Shown here piece after piece: positions 1 to 13,531 of a stretch of DNA of 64,000 nt. The number at the start of each line of letters is the position of its first letter. Position 1 is the stretch's first letter. The stretch spans positions 15,117,150-15,181,149 of the forward strand of contig NC_087168.1 of assembly GCF_035594125.1 (NCBI RefSeq). Reading direction: 5' to 3'. A model generated the notes under the pieces. The model searched no databases. It saw nothing but the letters and a program-made list of their open reading frames with translations, and had not been told where the DNA came from. Both the position numbers and the translations under genes were made by a program. Origin of the DNA: Scylla paramamosain. Its lineage: Eukaryota > Arthropoda > Malacostraca > Decapoda > Portunidae.

Positions 1-197
1 AGGCTGAATGAGGTGCCTCCCTTATCATCTTTCTTCTTGTCTGATATTAACTTACGCAACTTAGTTTGTAATCTGAAAAATTTAAATATTATCTTACTAT
101 TGTCGTTGGTAAATAGTGTGTGGGTTATAAGTCCTCAGGATTATACTTCCTGGTATATTAAAAAACATTTGTCATACACCAAATCAACAAAAACTAA

Positions 198-343
198 TTA
201 ATTCTGAACTGACTTTTTTATCTTATCTTCTTGCCGACAGGAGAATTTTTTCACAGTGTAAAAATCATCACGCAGGCTGACCAGCTTCTCCAAGAGTTCC
301 TCTCGGCTCATGTGACGCAACCAATACATCTCTTCAGGGGCCG
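198..343 (-). CDS. 3'-terminal exon of an unassigned gene (partial)
   Basis: On the minus strand a good acceptor (tgtctcttgcag) precedes an open frame of about 48 codons that ends in TAA at 198-200. The reading begins AAPEEMYWLRHMSREELLEK and continues through DDFYTVKKF, a charged, helix-prone, non-repetitive sequence unlike the surrounding AT-rich DNA. The frame enters after two bases, so the preceding exon should end with one base of a split codon. I could not place that preceding exon with confidence between 344 and 3228. The exon lies downstream of, and on the same strand as, COX15, whose own stop at 3229 closes a full-length protein, so it is probably a different gene. Family not recognised. 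Confidence 0.4.
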
Positions 344-2725
344 CTGCAAGAGACACAGCACACAGTGAACCTCATGCAGCACAATCAAGGCCAAGCTATT
401 TTAATTAATTCTAAGTGAAGAACTAATATGACTGCATAAACAAGTTCAATTAAGGATGGCTGTCAATTCACAAGCCTGATACAGTAATCAACATATGAAT
501 GTTCCACCTGAATTCAAGAATGTATTGGTAACATTAAAGAAATACATAAATACATAACAAAAAATGAAGAACCATGGTACATAGGTACTCAGTATTCATT
601 TATCTTAACACTGCTATAAAGGCAAGAACAGTAGAAGTCTGGATTGATGACCTGGAGGATGGGTCAATATGACTGATTTAAATGCATTTTCTGCAGTCTA
701 CACACACACACACACACACACATACTTTGTGCTGGGAGAGCCGTCTGGCCATCTTTAACAGGAACCTGACAGTCATCACTGGTGGACATGCTTTAAGCTG
801 TAGCCTTGTAAAGCACCATTTGAGATTCTTACAAGGTACAGTACTCAGCTGCTGCAATAGGGATAAATTGTCATAACCCACATATAACATCACATTATCA
901 TAACTTCTTATGGTCAATATTTACTTCAGTCCATTGGGTACTCCATTTCACTTGTTTCTAATGCATTTTTCCCTAGTTTTATTGGTTATTTTGGCCTTTG
1001 ATTAATTAAACAAAGAAAATATTGCCCCTTACCACAACTTTTCAACATCTGACCCCACTATTTCATCTCTCACAACTAATAATTTCCAGCATACACCAAG
1101 TTATGCTGCAAGTTGAAGATGTAAGTATAAAAAAAAATAAAAAAGTAAAATAAATTAATTAAAGTAATGGGAAGAACATGAAGAAATACATAAACTTTTT
1201 TTTTGTGTGTGTGTGTGTGTGCAGAGAATGGTGAAGAAATATGATGTAGAATAGAATAGAGGGATAACATTGAAATAACAATAACATTTTCATCTGAAAA
1301 CAAGGTTGGATTAGATGTAAATACATTCAGTTCAATAATTTCACTGCTGATCATTTCATTGTGTTGATCACTTGAAAGAAAAATGTCATGTTTAGTAAAG
1401 AAATAGTGTCTAGAAAATAAGTTATAGTAATTTCCATTATTCTACAGATTAATATACCTGCTGCTAAGGAAGTATGAAAAGTTTTTTTTTATGAAGACTG
1501 ATACTTGGTAATGCTCGTGCGTACTTACTGATGTCTTGTGCCAGTGTGCGTCATCGACTGTTTGTTTATGTTTGGGCTCAAAGAAAATAGAGTAAAGCAA
1601 ATCTGACAACTCAGAAAAACTTCGAGACCTTACAGTGCTGCCACCTAGTTTGAACACACATTATAATAGAAAACGGAAAATTCAAGCGATAACTGACGTT
1701 TCTTCCTGGGCACCACCTTATATTTCACCATCTTCATAATGATGTACAAAAACATGTGCACCACTCTTTAATGGTAATTAAATAGTGCAGGTTATTATTT
1801 CTAGCAGAAAAAAAAGTATACTTATGAAACACACACACACACACTAATGTCTACATGTCAACCTGTTTTATAGGATTTGTTTCCTTTATCATTTTGATGA
1901 TTTTCTTGCGCTCCATTTCCCGTCTTTTATCAACAATATTCTATTTATTTATTTGTTGTTTTTTCTCTCAGCTTTCATTACATTCCAATAAATTTATAGG
2001 TTTTCTGTCCAATTTCATATTCAATTTCTTTTCCCAATGTTAACTTGTCCTCTTATCTATCAGTACCCTCCAGGTAGATGAAAATCTTACATTAAGGGGA
2101 CATAAAAGAAAAGATATGATTCTTAAAGTTTAAGGACTAAGTAAGTCTATAAGACTTTAAAAGAACATTAAGAATTATATCTTTCCTTCTTTGTATCCTT
2201 AAGGCAAGATGTTGATCTAATATTTTCTTCTTGTGTGTGGTAAAAAAAACACAGCATACATGTGATGAGGCTATCATTTTTTACAGTAATGGTAATCCAA
2301 GCTGTTACAAGAATCAAGAACAGATACTTACTAATCTGTCAATTTGATTCAAACATTGTTAAATCTTTCACATCATCTTTTCAATCCACTTATGGTACTG
2401 GAAAGATCATTTGTGGTTTTCTATAGCAAACATGCATACACATATATAGGTATAAAACACACACACACACACACACACACGATGAGGGGTGTTGCTACTG
2501 TTCCTGCAAGCCTCCAAGGCCAAAAATTCAAGAGTGTGCATTAATTTTTTTGTTAAGAAAATTAAGTTACCAGCATAAAATATTTGTTTCTATAGTCTTT
2601 ACTTAGTAAGAAACTTGAAATGAAATGTCCCAATTGAGCAAGCAGATCATATCAAAACTTTTACTTAAATTAAATGCACTGCACTGTTATTTAAATATCA
2701 CACAACCTTTACTACACCAATCTTG

Positions 2726-2813
<88 letters not shown>

Positions 2814-3228
2814 ATATAATATATAGAAAATTTTACTCATATTTACATTTCTTAAAATACAATTCTCAAGTTTTATACAAAAATATAAGAACTAGCTCTG
2901 GAAAAATGCATCATCATGAAAACTAATATACTTTAAGTAATATACATTATTGTGAAGGAATATTCACTGTGAGGGGATATAATGTGATAATTTTATGTCA
3001 ATGAAATTACAATGTAAATTTATCACTGTATAATGCTGTGCTTCTAAAATGTTTCCATAACTTTTATTATACTTCTTGACAAATAACAAAAGCTTACAAG
3101 AGTGATGCCTAATATTGATAATTTGAAAGTTTATTTTCAAATTATGCTCAGCACTTTTATATACAATAAATAACAACTGCCTACTGGCCACACTGCCTAC
3201 ATGCTGTGTCTATGCTCTATGTTGAGGC
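344..3228. other. AT-rich non-coding interval
   Basis: No supported gene. It holds a (CA)n tract at 701-721, a short (TG)n at about 1205-1221, (CA)n at about 2457-2480 and the long (AT)n at 2727-2808. Two minus-strand stretches end in donor-like signals (about 1529-1657 ending before gtaagt, and about 740-800 ending before gtatgt). They could be exons of the gene that ends at 198, but I cannot join them in a consistent phase. Confidence 0.5.
2727..2808. repeat. (AT)n microsatellite, about 40 copies
   Basis: Pure TA dinucleotide run of about 82 bp downstream of COX15. It is self-complementary, so cruciform extrusion is possible, and array length in assemblies is often unreliable. Confidence 0.98.
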
Positions 3229-6200
3229 TCACTTGGGCAGCTTTTTGACATGCTTCAGTTCATGAGTGAGCCAGATAGCAAAGGAGAGGGTTAAGAGGGA
3301 GCCAGACTGATGCATAGCAGCAAGGGCAGTAGGCACATAAAGCAGTAGAGTTGAGATGCCCAGACCAACCTGAAATATAAAGTAATCCTGATTAAATCCT
3401 GTATGACTTAAAAGCTAGAAAACAGAAACATCATAATGTGCAATTCATTTGTACACTACTGTTGCTCCCAAAAAGCAAAACACTTAATTTGATTTAAGAA
3501 TATAAGAAATAAGTAAAGTTGCAAGAAGCCATCAGGCCTATAAGTGGCAATCCCTGTATAACACGTGGATAGGCCAATTTAGTTCCAGATGCCTTCATAC
3601 TACTCTTGAAATAATAAGTCATAGGAACCCAGGTCTCTGCATCTAAGGCTGATGGTGGAACTAACCACACTTGCCATATCATAACGGACTCATTGCTGTT
3701 CCTACACATATGCAAACCTTCATAGAGGTCATGGCTGCACCACATTCATGCACTCACAACTGCTCCCCATTCACCCCTATCACTCATTACTCTTTATCCC
3801 TACTTCCTTGCATTTAGCATTCTCTTTATACAACACATCCATCCAAGGTTTTCTTCTTAACCTTACACCACTCAGATCTAATATAGTTATTCCCTTCATT
3901 CTTTTTTCTTTTTCTATCATATAAATTTGCAAAAGCCAACATAACATTCCCTGGTCTGCTCTACCAAGTACCTCTTTCAACACCAGTTATCTGCATTTCC
4001 TCACCTCTTAATCATTATATGTACATGTTCTTCAGACAATTCATCTTCATTATATTCATTTTCCTCTTTTTATGCTAAACCAATTTGTTATAAATCTTCG
4101 ACTTTCCATAGAAAAAACATTTCACCATCCATTAGGTCTGACTCACCTGCATCCAGGCCATTCCCCCAAGGGCCGAGGCAGCCATGTAGGCTCGTGGAGG
4201 TAACTTCACACCCCGTCTGGACCACACCATGAGGGCTGTGGCCAGTCCAAGAGAAACCGTACCCTGAGAAGATGACCAAAGTTGATAGAAAGAGGAGGAT
4301 ACATACTGAATACAAAGACATCAAAACAAGTTTCCTAAGCACTATAATAATATAATAATTTCAAAATCCTGCATGAAATTGTCACCAATATGTATCAATA
4401 TCTACATTATGAAATGTGTACACCGGATATTCAACATATGCGAATTCGAAGTATGCAAATTCTACTATATGCAACTAATCTAAATATGCCAAGTATTCTC
4501 TATGTGTGAAAAAAATTCCCTATTATGCAAGCAGCAGCAGGTGAGGTAAGGTGGCTGACTTGCACTAGAGAGCAGTGGGTGCAAATGTATGCAAGCACTT
4601 TCCTCACACTGCACACAGCCCACACAGGCCACACACACACACACATCAGTCTCCCGATACCAATAATACTGCAACTCTGTCCCAGTAAAATTCACAACTT
4701 GCCATCCTTACACTCACCTCCTGGAGCCACACACTGCCAATCTTAGAGTGAGTAAAAATTTCAAATTTTTTGTTTGTTTACAATGTCTTATATTATATTT
4801 TATAATTTATCTTTACTAATGTGTTTTACTGTTGCTTTGGTGCTTTATTTTTGTGAAACAGTATCAGAATAAATATTTTGAGGGTTCAGAAATGAGTTGC
4901 GAAACATAAGCTCTTATAATTGATGGGATAAGTTTGATATATGTGAATTCTCATTAAGCGAGCTTTTAGCAGAACGTAACCATCGCATATAACGAATACC
5001 TGGTATACTTCGAAAAGCAATTCTCTAATGAGGGCACCCACCAAAATTCTGTGGTCAAACTGGACAGTGGTGGGGTTTTCAGTGAAGTTTCTAAGTGTGG
5101 GCGAGAAAGCAAGGAGATCACTGGGGATCCAGCGGTCAGCAAACTTCGGGAAGGAGTTGTACACTAGTCCAGCATCTAGACCAGCTACCAGCGCTCCTAG
5201 GGAGGATGAACACAAACTTGGTTAATTTTGTTCTGTAAATATTGCAAACCAACAAATAAGATTTTCTGGAAGGATCTAGGATGAACACAAACTTGGTTAA
5301 TTTTGTCTTGTAAATATTGCAAACCAACAAATAAGATTTTCTGGAAGGATGAGTCTAAGAAGACCACTAATATTCACTTTAGTGTGTCCTTACATTATGC
5401 CAAGTTTAGGAGCATCATAGAAATAATGAAGCAATGATTTCTGGTTACATTGAAGACTTTTATATAAAGATTTCTCCATTATAGTGAATCCACTCAATAT
5501 CCTCAATACATCCAAAACCTCTATGAAAAATACTCAGAGAGTCATAAAATACAAGGCTGCACACAGCACAGTACTTATACCAAGCTTGAGGTACCCATGA
5601 ATATAATGATAATAGCATCCCTTCAAAATTTCAAAATCTTTGGAGAAGTATTTTCATTGAACTAAAACCATGATGTCTGGCCTCACCTGAGAGAGCAGTG
5701 AGGAACACCCAACCCTTGGTGAGGTGTGCCAGTCTGCGGAACTTTATGGCTTGTGTTGTCACCTAGGAACAGTGGTAAGCCAAAACTGTTATTATAAGTA
5801 AATGCGAAATAACTTTCCTAAACATAGACAGAAAACTCTATACAGTACAGTGATATAATATTGCAATTAAAACAAGTTTACAATGACATCCCTGGCAATA
5901 TTGCAGACAGTATAACTCAAATATTTATAATTTTCAAAATACTGCTTTTAAAGTGTTTGGTTAAATATTCTATATAGATGAACACCTTATAACTTGGGTT
6001 CCTCCAGACTTTGCATAATAACATTTTTTTTTTACAAATTTTAGATTTCTAATAAAAAATTGGACATGTTATAATTTACTCCTACAGTCACCACACCCTA
6101 AGTGCATGCACACACACCTGCTTGATTGCTTGAGGAGGATTGGTGATACCAAGAGCATTCCACAAGAAGAGACTATAAAGGACAAATGCTGTGCCAAGAT

Positions 6201-9130
6201 GGGCAGCCAGGCGGTACTGGGACACTCTTGGTACATCTGAAGGTTCTGTGAAGCGCTCCTTCTCTAAGCCTGACTTTACCATGTACCATCCCAACAAGCC
6301 CTAAGGGAAAATACATACACATTATATACTACTGCCTGAATCAAGATTCTAAATTTCATATTACAATAATATGAAGTGAATAACATTAATTCACTCATTG
6401 TTAAATTTCATCTCTATTATTCCCATATTTCATATTTCCCCACATAAAGCAACCAGCACCACTACTCAAAATTATGTACAATCTTTTCTTTACTTTGTGA
6501 AATATGTTATTTGGAAGCAAGTTATACACTTCTGTTTGTGATGGTAATCCATCTTAATAAAAATTTTATGACAAGGAATCGTACAAGATCCAAAATAATT
6601 TTTTTTCAAGATTTCATGCCATCTTCACAATAAAACTACACTGTTGTCACATTCTCACCTGGAATCCGATCAATGCTCCGCAAGCTACAACCCTTTTTTT
6701 GAGAGCCCGGGTGAACCAGCCCTTGTGCCAGAAGTATGCTGCTGGCAACAAAAAGGCAGTACCAATGCAGCGGCCCCACTGCCTGTGGCCGTACTCCATC
6801 CACCAGATGAACTTAAACTCTTGTAGACTTATTTCCTTGTTCTTCCTGTTAAAGAGCAGGACTTCAGGAAATGTTTCCAGGAACAGAAAAAAACTAATGG
6901 GTTAAATGTATTACAAGGGTTACAAGGGGCCCCCTTTGAAAGATGTTAGTTAAAAACTTAAAGAAGTAAGCCACTTTTTTCTACTTATGCTAAAACTGGA
7001 TACTTTCTGGAAACTATCAGCCCATAGAATATTATTTGATTCATGGGTGCAATCATTTTCTGACTGACATGGCACTATAAACAGGCCACAAGGATTCTAG
7101 AGCAGTGCATTCAGTTTGTCCTCAAAAATAAAATTTCAAAGATGACTGGTCCAAAGATGGAGACCTCCCACTACACTATACACTATCACAAGGACACAAG
7201 GATGCTGTGAACTTTATAGGTGAACTTTATAGGTTAAACATATGCCTACTATATGCCTGAATAAAGAACTTACATAATGAACTCTGGATACTGTTGGTAC
7301 TGAGCAAATTCTCTTTCCCACTCAGCTTGAGAGAGAGGTGGTCGCTTCCCAAACAGGTGCCAGTCGGTCATGGACAATCCAGATTCAGTGAGGCGAGTGA
7401 GTCCACCTGAGCCAAGGGGAGCTTTCATGTTTACTTTGCAATGGTAAGGGAAAAGTGCATCATTCAGTGTATAATTAGTATAGACTATATTATGCAAATG
7501 GACAAAAATATTTACAACTTAAAGCCCAAACAGAAGCTAACAAGGAACAAATTCTGATATGCATGAATACTAAAGACAACTAAAATACTTGCTAATTGAT
7601 GCTGAAAAAAAAAAAACATAATGAAGAGCTTACATAACTCCATAATCAAATACATTATCAATATTTTCAGTGACAGAAAATTATTAAATTTTAAGTAACC
7701 CATGCCAGATACGGTGATATTTTATTTTTGCTTCAACAGATTATATACACCTGCTATATACCTTGGAAGAACATCAATTAAAAGTTTCTATAACCTGGAT
7801 AAATTACAAACTGTTGCATTTCTCATCTTTTGGAAAGATTTTCCATTCTTACTTATAGGAATATAATTTCTATTGGCTTATGGACTTTTAATAGTACCAT
7901 TATCCAAGCAAGAACCCAGCAGTGCATACAGCCTCACCAATGACCACTGCCCCAAACACCATGCCGGAACATCCAAAGAGCCACCGGCCGACCCACTTCC
8001 TCCCCAACTCAGGCACTTCATCTCCAGCAAGGCGCTGAACCCCCTCACCAGTCAGTGTGACAGTGGTGCGCCTCAGACATGGCTGGATGTGTGTAGCCTG
8101 GAATGGAAGTCATCAGTGTTTTCTCCTTAAAGTATTATTGTCATTACAAAGCTGAAGAGTAGAGCAACTTATGAAGGCATGAAGGAGCTAAATTGCTGAT
8201 ATGACTGATGTGATGCCTGATACTTTCATATTGTAGCATTACCATATCATGAGATTCTGGCATACATTTCAATGCAACAACATACATCTCCACACCAGAA
8301 GCACTCACTATCAGGATTGTGACAACATTGAGGTCAGTACAGTTACAATGGCTATCTGTTATTTGCAGTATAATGAAAGGTATGCAGTTGGTTATGATTT
8401 TCCTAATTTCTTAAACCATAATAGTTTTTTCATTTGCTTGCACAATATTTGAAATATCTGATAATATGAGGGTAAATTTACAGTTTTGTATCTCCCCTTT
8501 TTTCTCTTCCTCTGTGTACAATAGGCAGAAAAAAAAGCATGGTTTTGGAACGGAAAGCTATTTTGCATTACCTAACACTGATAGAGAAGACTTCTATCCC
8601 TCTGGAGTGCTATGAAGGTCATGATAACAAAGTGTTTTCTCCTTGAAGTATTATTGTTAGCTTCACCTTGGGGGTTCAGGAGGGGCCGAAACACTCTTGG
8701 CTTATGTTAGATAATACATATTTATGTTCCTCACCCCAAAACCCTCCTTTCTTACCAAGTCTCTCAGCTTGCCGTGCCCTGGGGTGAGGAGATAAACGAA
8801 ATGGGTGTACCGTAAGAAACTGCAGATTTGCTAAGGGATGGTGAAAGGGAGACACAAGGGAAATTATCGATTTGTGAGAAAAAATGGCAAACAACTTCAA
8901 TAAATGCAAACACATCAAGGTTTCCCAGACAATAATGGTTGCGCAGTTGTCCCCTCTATCCCCCAGCCCCCCTCATGACAATGGTTCTCTTAGTGCCGGG
9001 TACCGTGCCACCTCCTGGAATACACCACCAAAGACACCAATGATGATACAACACCAGCGAAATTCACCTTAATACACCGCACAGCAGGCACAGAGCGGCA
9101 CAGCTTGGACACCATGCACAGGGCACTCAT
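3229..9130 (-). CDS. COX15: COX15, mitochondrial heme A synthase (9 exons)
   Basis: COX15 oxidises heme O to heme A in the mitochondrial inner membrane for cytochrome c oxidase assembly. My splice model on the minus strand has exons 9068-9130, 7938-8097, 7274-7406, 6659-6845, 6118-6300, 5687-5762, 5042-5196, 4147-4263 and 3229-3369. All introns are GT-AG, the phases agree throughout, and the product is 404 aa, close to the roughly 410 aa of animal homologues. Family signatures seen: [17 protein letters not shown] (75-91), [10 protein letters not shown] with His139, [17 protein letters not shown] (182-198), [11 protein letters not shown] with His215, [15 protein letters not shown] (272-286), VQFDHRIL with His316 and MHQSGSL with His378. 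These four His match the heme-ligand positions known for the family, and several hydrophobic helices are evident. The N-terminus ([19 protein letters not shown]) is basic and serine-rich as expected for a mitochondrial presequence. Exon 7 uses a GTGGGT donor, chosen because it restores the conserved [12 protein letters not shown] junction. Confidence 0.97.
3495..3560 (-). mobile_element. Decayed LINE 3'-tail copy in COX15 intron 8
   Basis: The sequence aagaatataagaaataag...gcaagaagcc...gtggcaatccctgtat closely matches the 3' end of the LINE at about 23905-23972 (aagaacataagaaataag...gcaagaagcg...gtggcagtccctgtat), in the same orientation. Similarity ends soon after 3560, so only the tail is present. 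It could also be a SINE sharing that tail. Confidence 0.75.
5203..5350. repeat. 75-bp tandem duplication beside COX15 exon 7
   Basis: Two nearly identical copies (5203-5277 and 5278-about 5350), each containing aggatgaacacaaacttgg and ending gattttctggaaggat. They sit in intron 6 immediately upstream (in transcription sense) of the exon 7 acceptor at 5196. The only obvious differences are a transposed ttctg/tcttg and the junction bases. Confidence 0.93.
8117..8660. repeat. Dispersed direct repeat in COX15 intron 1
   Basis: The phrase gtgttttctccttaaagta (about 8118) recurs as gtgttttctccttgaagta (about 8632), each followed by ttattgt. It is a short direct repeat about 515 bp apart. Origin not recognised. 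Confidence 0.6.
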
Positions 9131-9872
9131 GATTCCTCCTTTGCACGAGTGGTAGTCAAAGTTAGAGTGCTACGTGCAGACAGTCACACTCGGGGCAGGA
9201 AATGTTAGCACCCAAACAGTCCCGCCTTGAGCACTGAGTTGTGTAAGTCTTGACCTGCGCACGGATCCCTCTGTTACACAAGGTACATTAAATAATTATG
9301 CTTGACTGATAATTTATTATCCGGAAAATGCTGTAGATAATTATCAATTTTATTATTATCATATTCATTAAGCATATTATGGCTTGTAAAAATAGAAACT
9401 CTAGAAAAAATTAAATGTTACTCGTCAAAGAAAATGTAATCTCCTTATGGTAAACTCTGGAAATTCATGCATGTTTCTGTATTTCCCTCTACCTATGACT
9501 TAAACTGTTTCAAGAGGGAGATTTCTAAACATCTCATATATTTGTTTTTTTTCTATAATCCTTTTGATTTAGTTCTTTAGGGACTGGCACCTTCAGTCGA
9601 TTTTCTCTCTCTCTCTCTCTTTCTTTTCCTTCCACTTAGCCACATAAAATAACAAATACATAAAATAATAAATACATAAATAAAAATAAAATGAAATAAA
9701 ATAAACTAAATAGCGACGAGTAGGGACTGTGTCTCACCAAAGATAATAATAAAATAGCGATGCCCAGTATGAATAAACAACTCAGAAATATTAAAGTATA
9801 TAAATGTGAAGTACATATTCATGAAACTTGATAAACGATACCGTAAACTGTTTAAAATGTATAAATTTTACA

Positions 9873-9878
<6 letters not shown>
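9131..9878. other. COX15 5' flank
   Basis: Upstream of the COX15 start codon. It includes the probable 5' UTR and promoter, but I see no convincing TATA box. A short (CT)n lies at about 9604-9622, followed by an AT-rich stretch of AAAT/AATA low complexity at 9640-9760. Confidence 0.4.

Positions 9879-9964
<86 letters not shown>
9879..9964. repeat. (GA)n microsatellite
   Basis: Pure GA run of about 86 bp. Homopurine mirror-repeat character gives triplex (H-DNA) potential. Confidence 0.98.
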
Positions 9965-9967
<3 letters not shown>

Positions 9968-10588
9968 GGAGGGGGAGGTAAAAGCCTGGAAAAGGGCAGC
10001 GAGATTCCATTTATATTATAATTGTCTCTTGGGAAGCTAACACACTGCAAGACGCTTCAGGGCGTGAAATACATCTGACCTCATTGGATCTGCATCCCTA
10101 AACGTTTCAGCATCTTATCACTACTACTTTTAACAGGCCTTAGAGGAAATAATTTCAAGTTTCAAAAGTACTTTCATGATTCTAGTGATAGCTTAAAAAT
10201 TATTCTGCGTCATCAATATGAATAAATACGTATGAAAACCAAATGTATCATCTCTGTGAGCTTTAGAAATAGTTCCTGTGAGAGTTCAGTTCAGTTGTTG
10301 GTCGGTAGTGTAGCCTTTATATCGGCATTCCCTAACGTTGCTCTTGGTCTGTTTTTCAGTTAATTATGCTCTTCCATTGTTGTTCATTCTTCATTCACAT
10401 TTCAAACACTATTGTCTTAGTTTCCTCCACTAGTTTTTCATCATCTTCATCTTGTGACCTGTTTCGCTTTATACCGTTTCTTAGGTCGTCCACTCCTTGC
10501 TTCTGTTGTTTCTTGCACTGCTTCTCTTTTCACTATTGCACTGCTTCCTCAGATCTTTTTTCCCCCAAGTCAGTAATAATAAAAAAAA

Positions 10589-10707
<119 letters not shown>

Positions 10708-10984
10708 ATGACAATAATAATAACAATAACAAAAACAATAATGATAACATAAGTAAAGTAAAATAAATAAAAATAAATTAACAAAATAACCAAACCTAAT
10801 ATTTGCCTGATTCAAAAGTATATACCTGGAATGTCTAATTTTCATATGACCCAAAAGAAATTTCTACAGTATCATCTCTCCATCATTTAGCGTTACTTGT
10901 ACACATCACGGTCACAGCGTTCCCTCGAAACACCCTAGAGTACAGTATCCCTGCGAGTGCTTGTGCCAAAAACATATTCTTAAA

Positions 10985-11155
10985 CTACATTCAAAAGGCT
11001 CTAATTGAAGTCAGACGGGTTTGTAAGGATGTTCTTCTGGCTCTAGTGAAAGACTAACGAAATTTCTACATTACTAACGGGATTAACACTCTTAAGAATG
11101 CAGCTAATCATTTATGTAGCCTTTGAAAATGGTCGTGGTGAAAGAGCGAAGCGTT
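10985..11155 (+). repeat. Repeat E copy (dispersed family)
   Basis: Shares an ordered set of words with the copies at 15.6-16.0 kb and in the array: ttcaaaaggct, ctctagtgaaagactaac, ctacattactaac, aagaatgcagctaatcat, cctttgaaaatggtcgtggtg and gcgtttctg. No ORF. Looks like a non-autonomous interspersed element. Confidence 0.7.
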
Positions 11156-11376
11156 TCTGATTACAGGTCATAATCTGGGAGCTTCTACTTTCAAGACGTC
11201 CACCCTTGATGTCTGTTCAAAAATAAGAAACTCCACGCAATGCACATGTTCCGTGTGGTCAGGGTCTGAAGATTTGAGTGCTGCTCGGTTCTCATAGGTG
11301 ATACTCAATGGTAAAAAAGGGAAGAGCTAAGGGAAATTTGTTTTTTCTTTCTTTTCCTATCTGTTTATTTATTCAC

Positions 11377-11377
<1 letters not shown>

Positions 11378-11440
<63 letters not shown>

Positions 11441-11452
11441 TTATCTATCTAT
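11378..11452. repeat. Compound (CTAT)n/(CTGT)n microsatellite
   Basis: About ten CTAT units, then seven or so CTGT units, then interrupted CTAT. An interrupted tetranucleotide repeat. Confidence 0.95.
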
Positions 11453-11614
11453 TTTTTTGTCTTTTCTTTCGTTCGTTCGTTCGTTCTTGCGTGTGACAAG
11501 CTCATCAGCCAGTGTTGTATAAAAAAACCTTCCTCTCACATGGTAACATTTTGAAGTACGTAAGTAGTGGCCTCTGACGTCATTACTGCATTTATTTATT
11601 TTTTTTACCATTAC

Positions 11615-11618
<4 letters not shown>

Positions 11619-11699
<81 letters not shown>
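11619..11699. repeat. (CT)n microsatellite
   Basis: Pure CT run of about 81 bp in the intergenic region. Confidence 0.98.
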
Positions 11700-11703
<4 letters not shown>

Positions 11704-12628
11704 ATAGCACGGACAATGAATTAGTTATCACTAGTTATTACAACTTCTTATACTTCACAGATTACATATCGAGTATAGTCTTACATCTGCTTGGTGTGCT
11801 AGAAATTCTTTCAGATTTAATCATAATAAAATAAATTTTAGGGACAGGCAATAAGAAACATAGATCAGCCGCGCAAAGTTGTGCTATTATAGATGCATCA
11901 TTCACGTGGAGATTTGAAAATTACAGTCCAGATTGAGTAGATCCTTGGGTATCCAAGTCAAGTTTTTTTTTTTCAAAACGATTAGGTGGATATCAGTTTT
12001 GTCTTAAAAAAAAATTTCTCTGGGTAAATTTATTCTTATTTATATTATAAATTATGGATAAGTGTCAGTAAGGGACGTAAGAGTGTGTCCGCTGACTTGT
12101 ATCGTATGTACCTACATGTATTGGACAGGAAGAGGGAGACCCAGGATCTATATACTTAAATATACATATCTTGGAGAGACCCACAGACGCGTCACGTGAG
12201 CGGGGGTCAGTCACGGTGTGGTACGCTGGTGGTGACTGAGAAAGGTTGATCACTTTATGGATATCTTCATTTCAGAAATATTATGTGTTGTGTTGCTGTG
12301 TTTGATATACTTGGTATAATCAAGGAAAGAGTGATATATTGCACGAAAAAGTTCTTAGTGGAAAAGAGTGTGATGCAAAAATATAAATGCGTTAAAGAAA
12401 CAAGTAAAGAAAGAACATCACTGCGACGTGCTTCTCTTCCCACCAGGTGCTCCTAATCGATTTAAATGCCGCCATGAATACTGAACACTTCATTCCCAGA
12501 CGAGGACATGAAGAGTTCGCGTCAGGTGCACCGGGATTGGAGGGCTAAGCCACGCACATCACGCAGGTGCCGCGCCTCGACTCAGACCACTATAAGAATG
12601 CTGGCGGGGGAAGTGGAGGCGTGCAAGC
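11700..12628. other. Upstream flank of the ionotropic receptor gene
   Basis: No gene supported. A tataagaa word at 12591-12598 lies about 30 bp before the chosen ATG; as a TATA box it would leave almost no 5' UTR, so I do not call it. The rest is unremarkable AT-rich sequence. Confidence 0.4.
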
Positions 12629-12926
12629 ATGAGGCGTCAGTTGGTGGTGCTGGTGGTGGTGTGCGGCGTCACCCTGTCCTTCGCCCAACTTCTGCAGGGG
12701 GGCACAGGCGATGTAGGTAGTGCTTGGTTAATTTCTCGTATAGGTGATGCTAAGGGAAATGCTAGGGAAAATTTATCTTTCCTTTTTCTCCTTTTCTTTT
12801 TCTTTCTGTCTGTCTGTCTGTTTTCTATTTATCTATTTTTTATCTATCAGTCTATCTATTTATCTGTCTGTGTCTTTCTTTTTTTCTTTCATTCTTTTGG
12901 TCTATCTACCTACCTATCTAACAATC

Positions 12927-13025
<99 letters not shown>

Positions 13026-13441
13026 ACAGTCATCACTTATGTCGGCACCAGCTGCTGCTCTACCCGCACCGATGCTCCGAAGGGACACAGTATATCATGC
13101 AAGACCTCTGGCACAAGGAAACCAAGCCTTAACCCGCCCCAGGTCACTGCTTGCTGTATGCGAGGCCGCGGCACAGATGCTGAGTCGCCATCTGGCCCAG
13201 TGTCTGGCGGTGTTGACTTCTAGCAAGGGCAGCGAGCGAGGTCTGGAAGTGCTGATCCCGAGGCTAGATGCAGAAGGTGTGCCTCGACTGTTGCTGAAAG
13301 GACCCTTGGCTGACAACAACGGGACTAGTGAGTTTCTGGTGACGCGCTTGCTGATGTGCTTTTGTTTTTGGTGTGTTATTGCTTTATTTCTTATTCCATT
13401 TATTTTTATTTATTTATTTTATTTTATTTATTTATTTATTT

Positions 13442-13531
<90 letters not shown>

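Noticed and set aside
740..800. Minus-strand exon candidate (CPPVMTVRFLLKMARRLSQHK) ending before gtatgt
   Set aside because: Attractive frame and donor, but the acceptor is weak and the phase does not fit the exon at 198-343; kept only as a lead.
1529..1657. Minus-strand exon candidate ending before gtaagt
   Set aside because: Good donor but no ATG or convincing acceptor, and it cannot be joined in phase to the exon at 198-343.
12591..12598. tataagaa as a TATA box for the IR gene
   Set aside because: It lies only about 30 bp before the chosen ATG, leaving almost no 5' UTR, and no initiator element is visible at the expected spacing.
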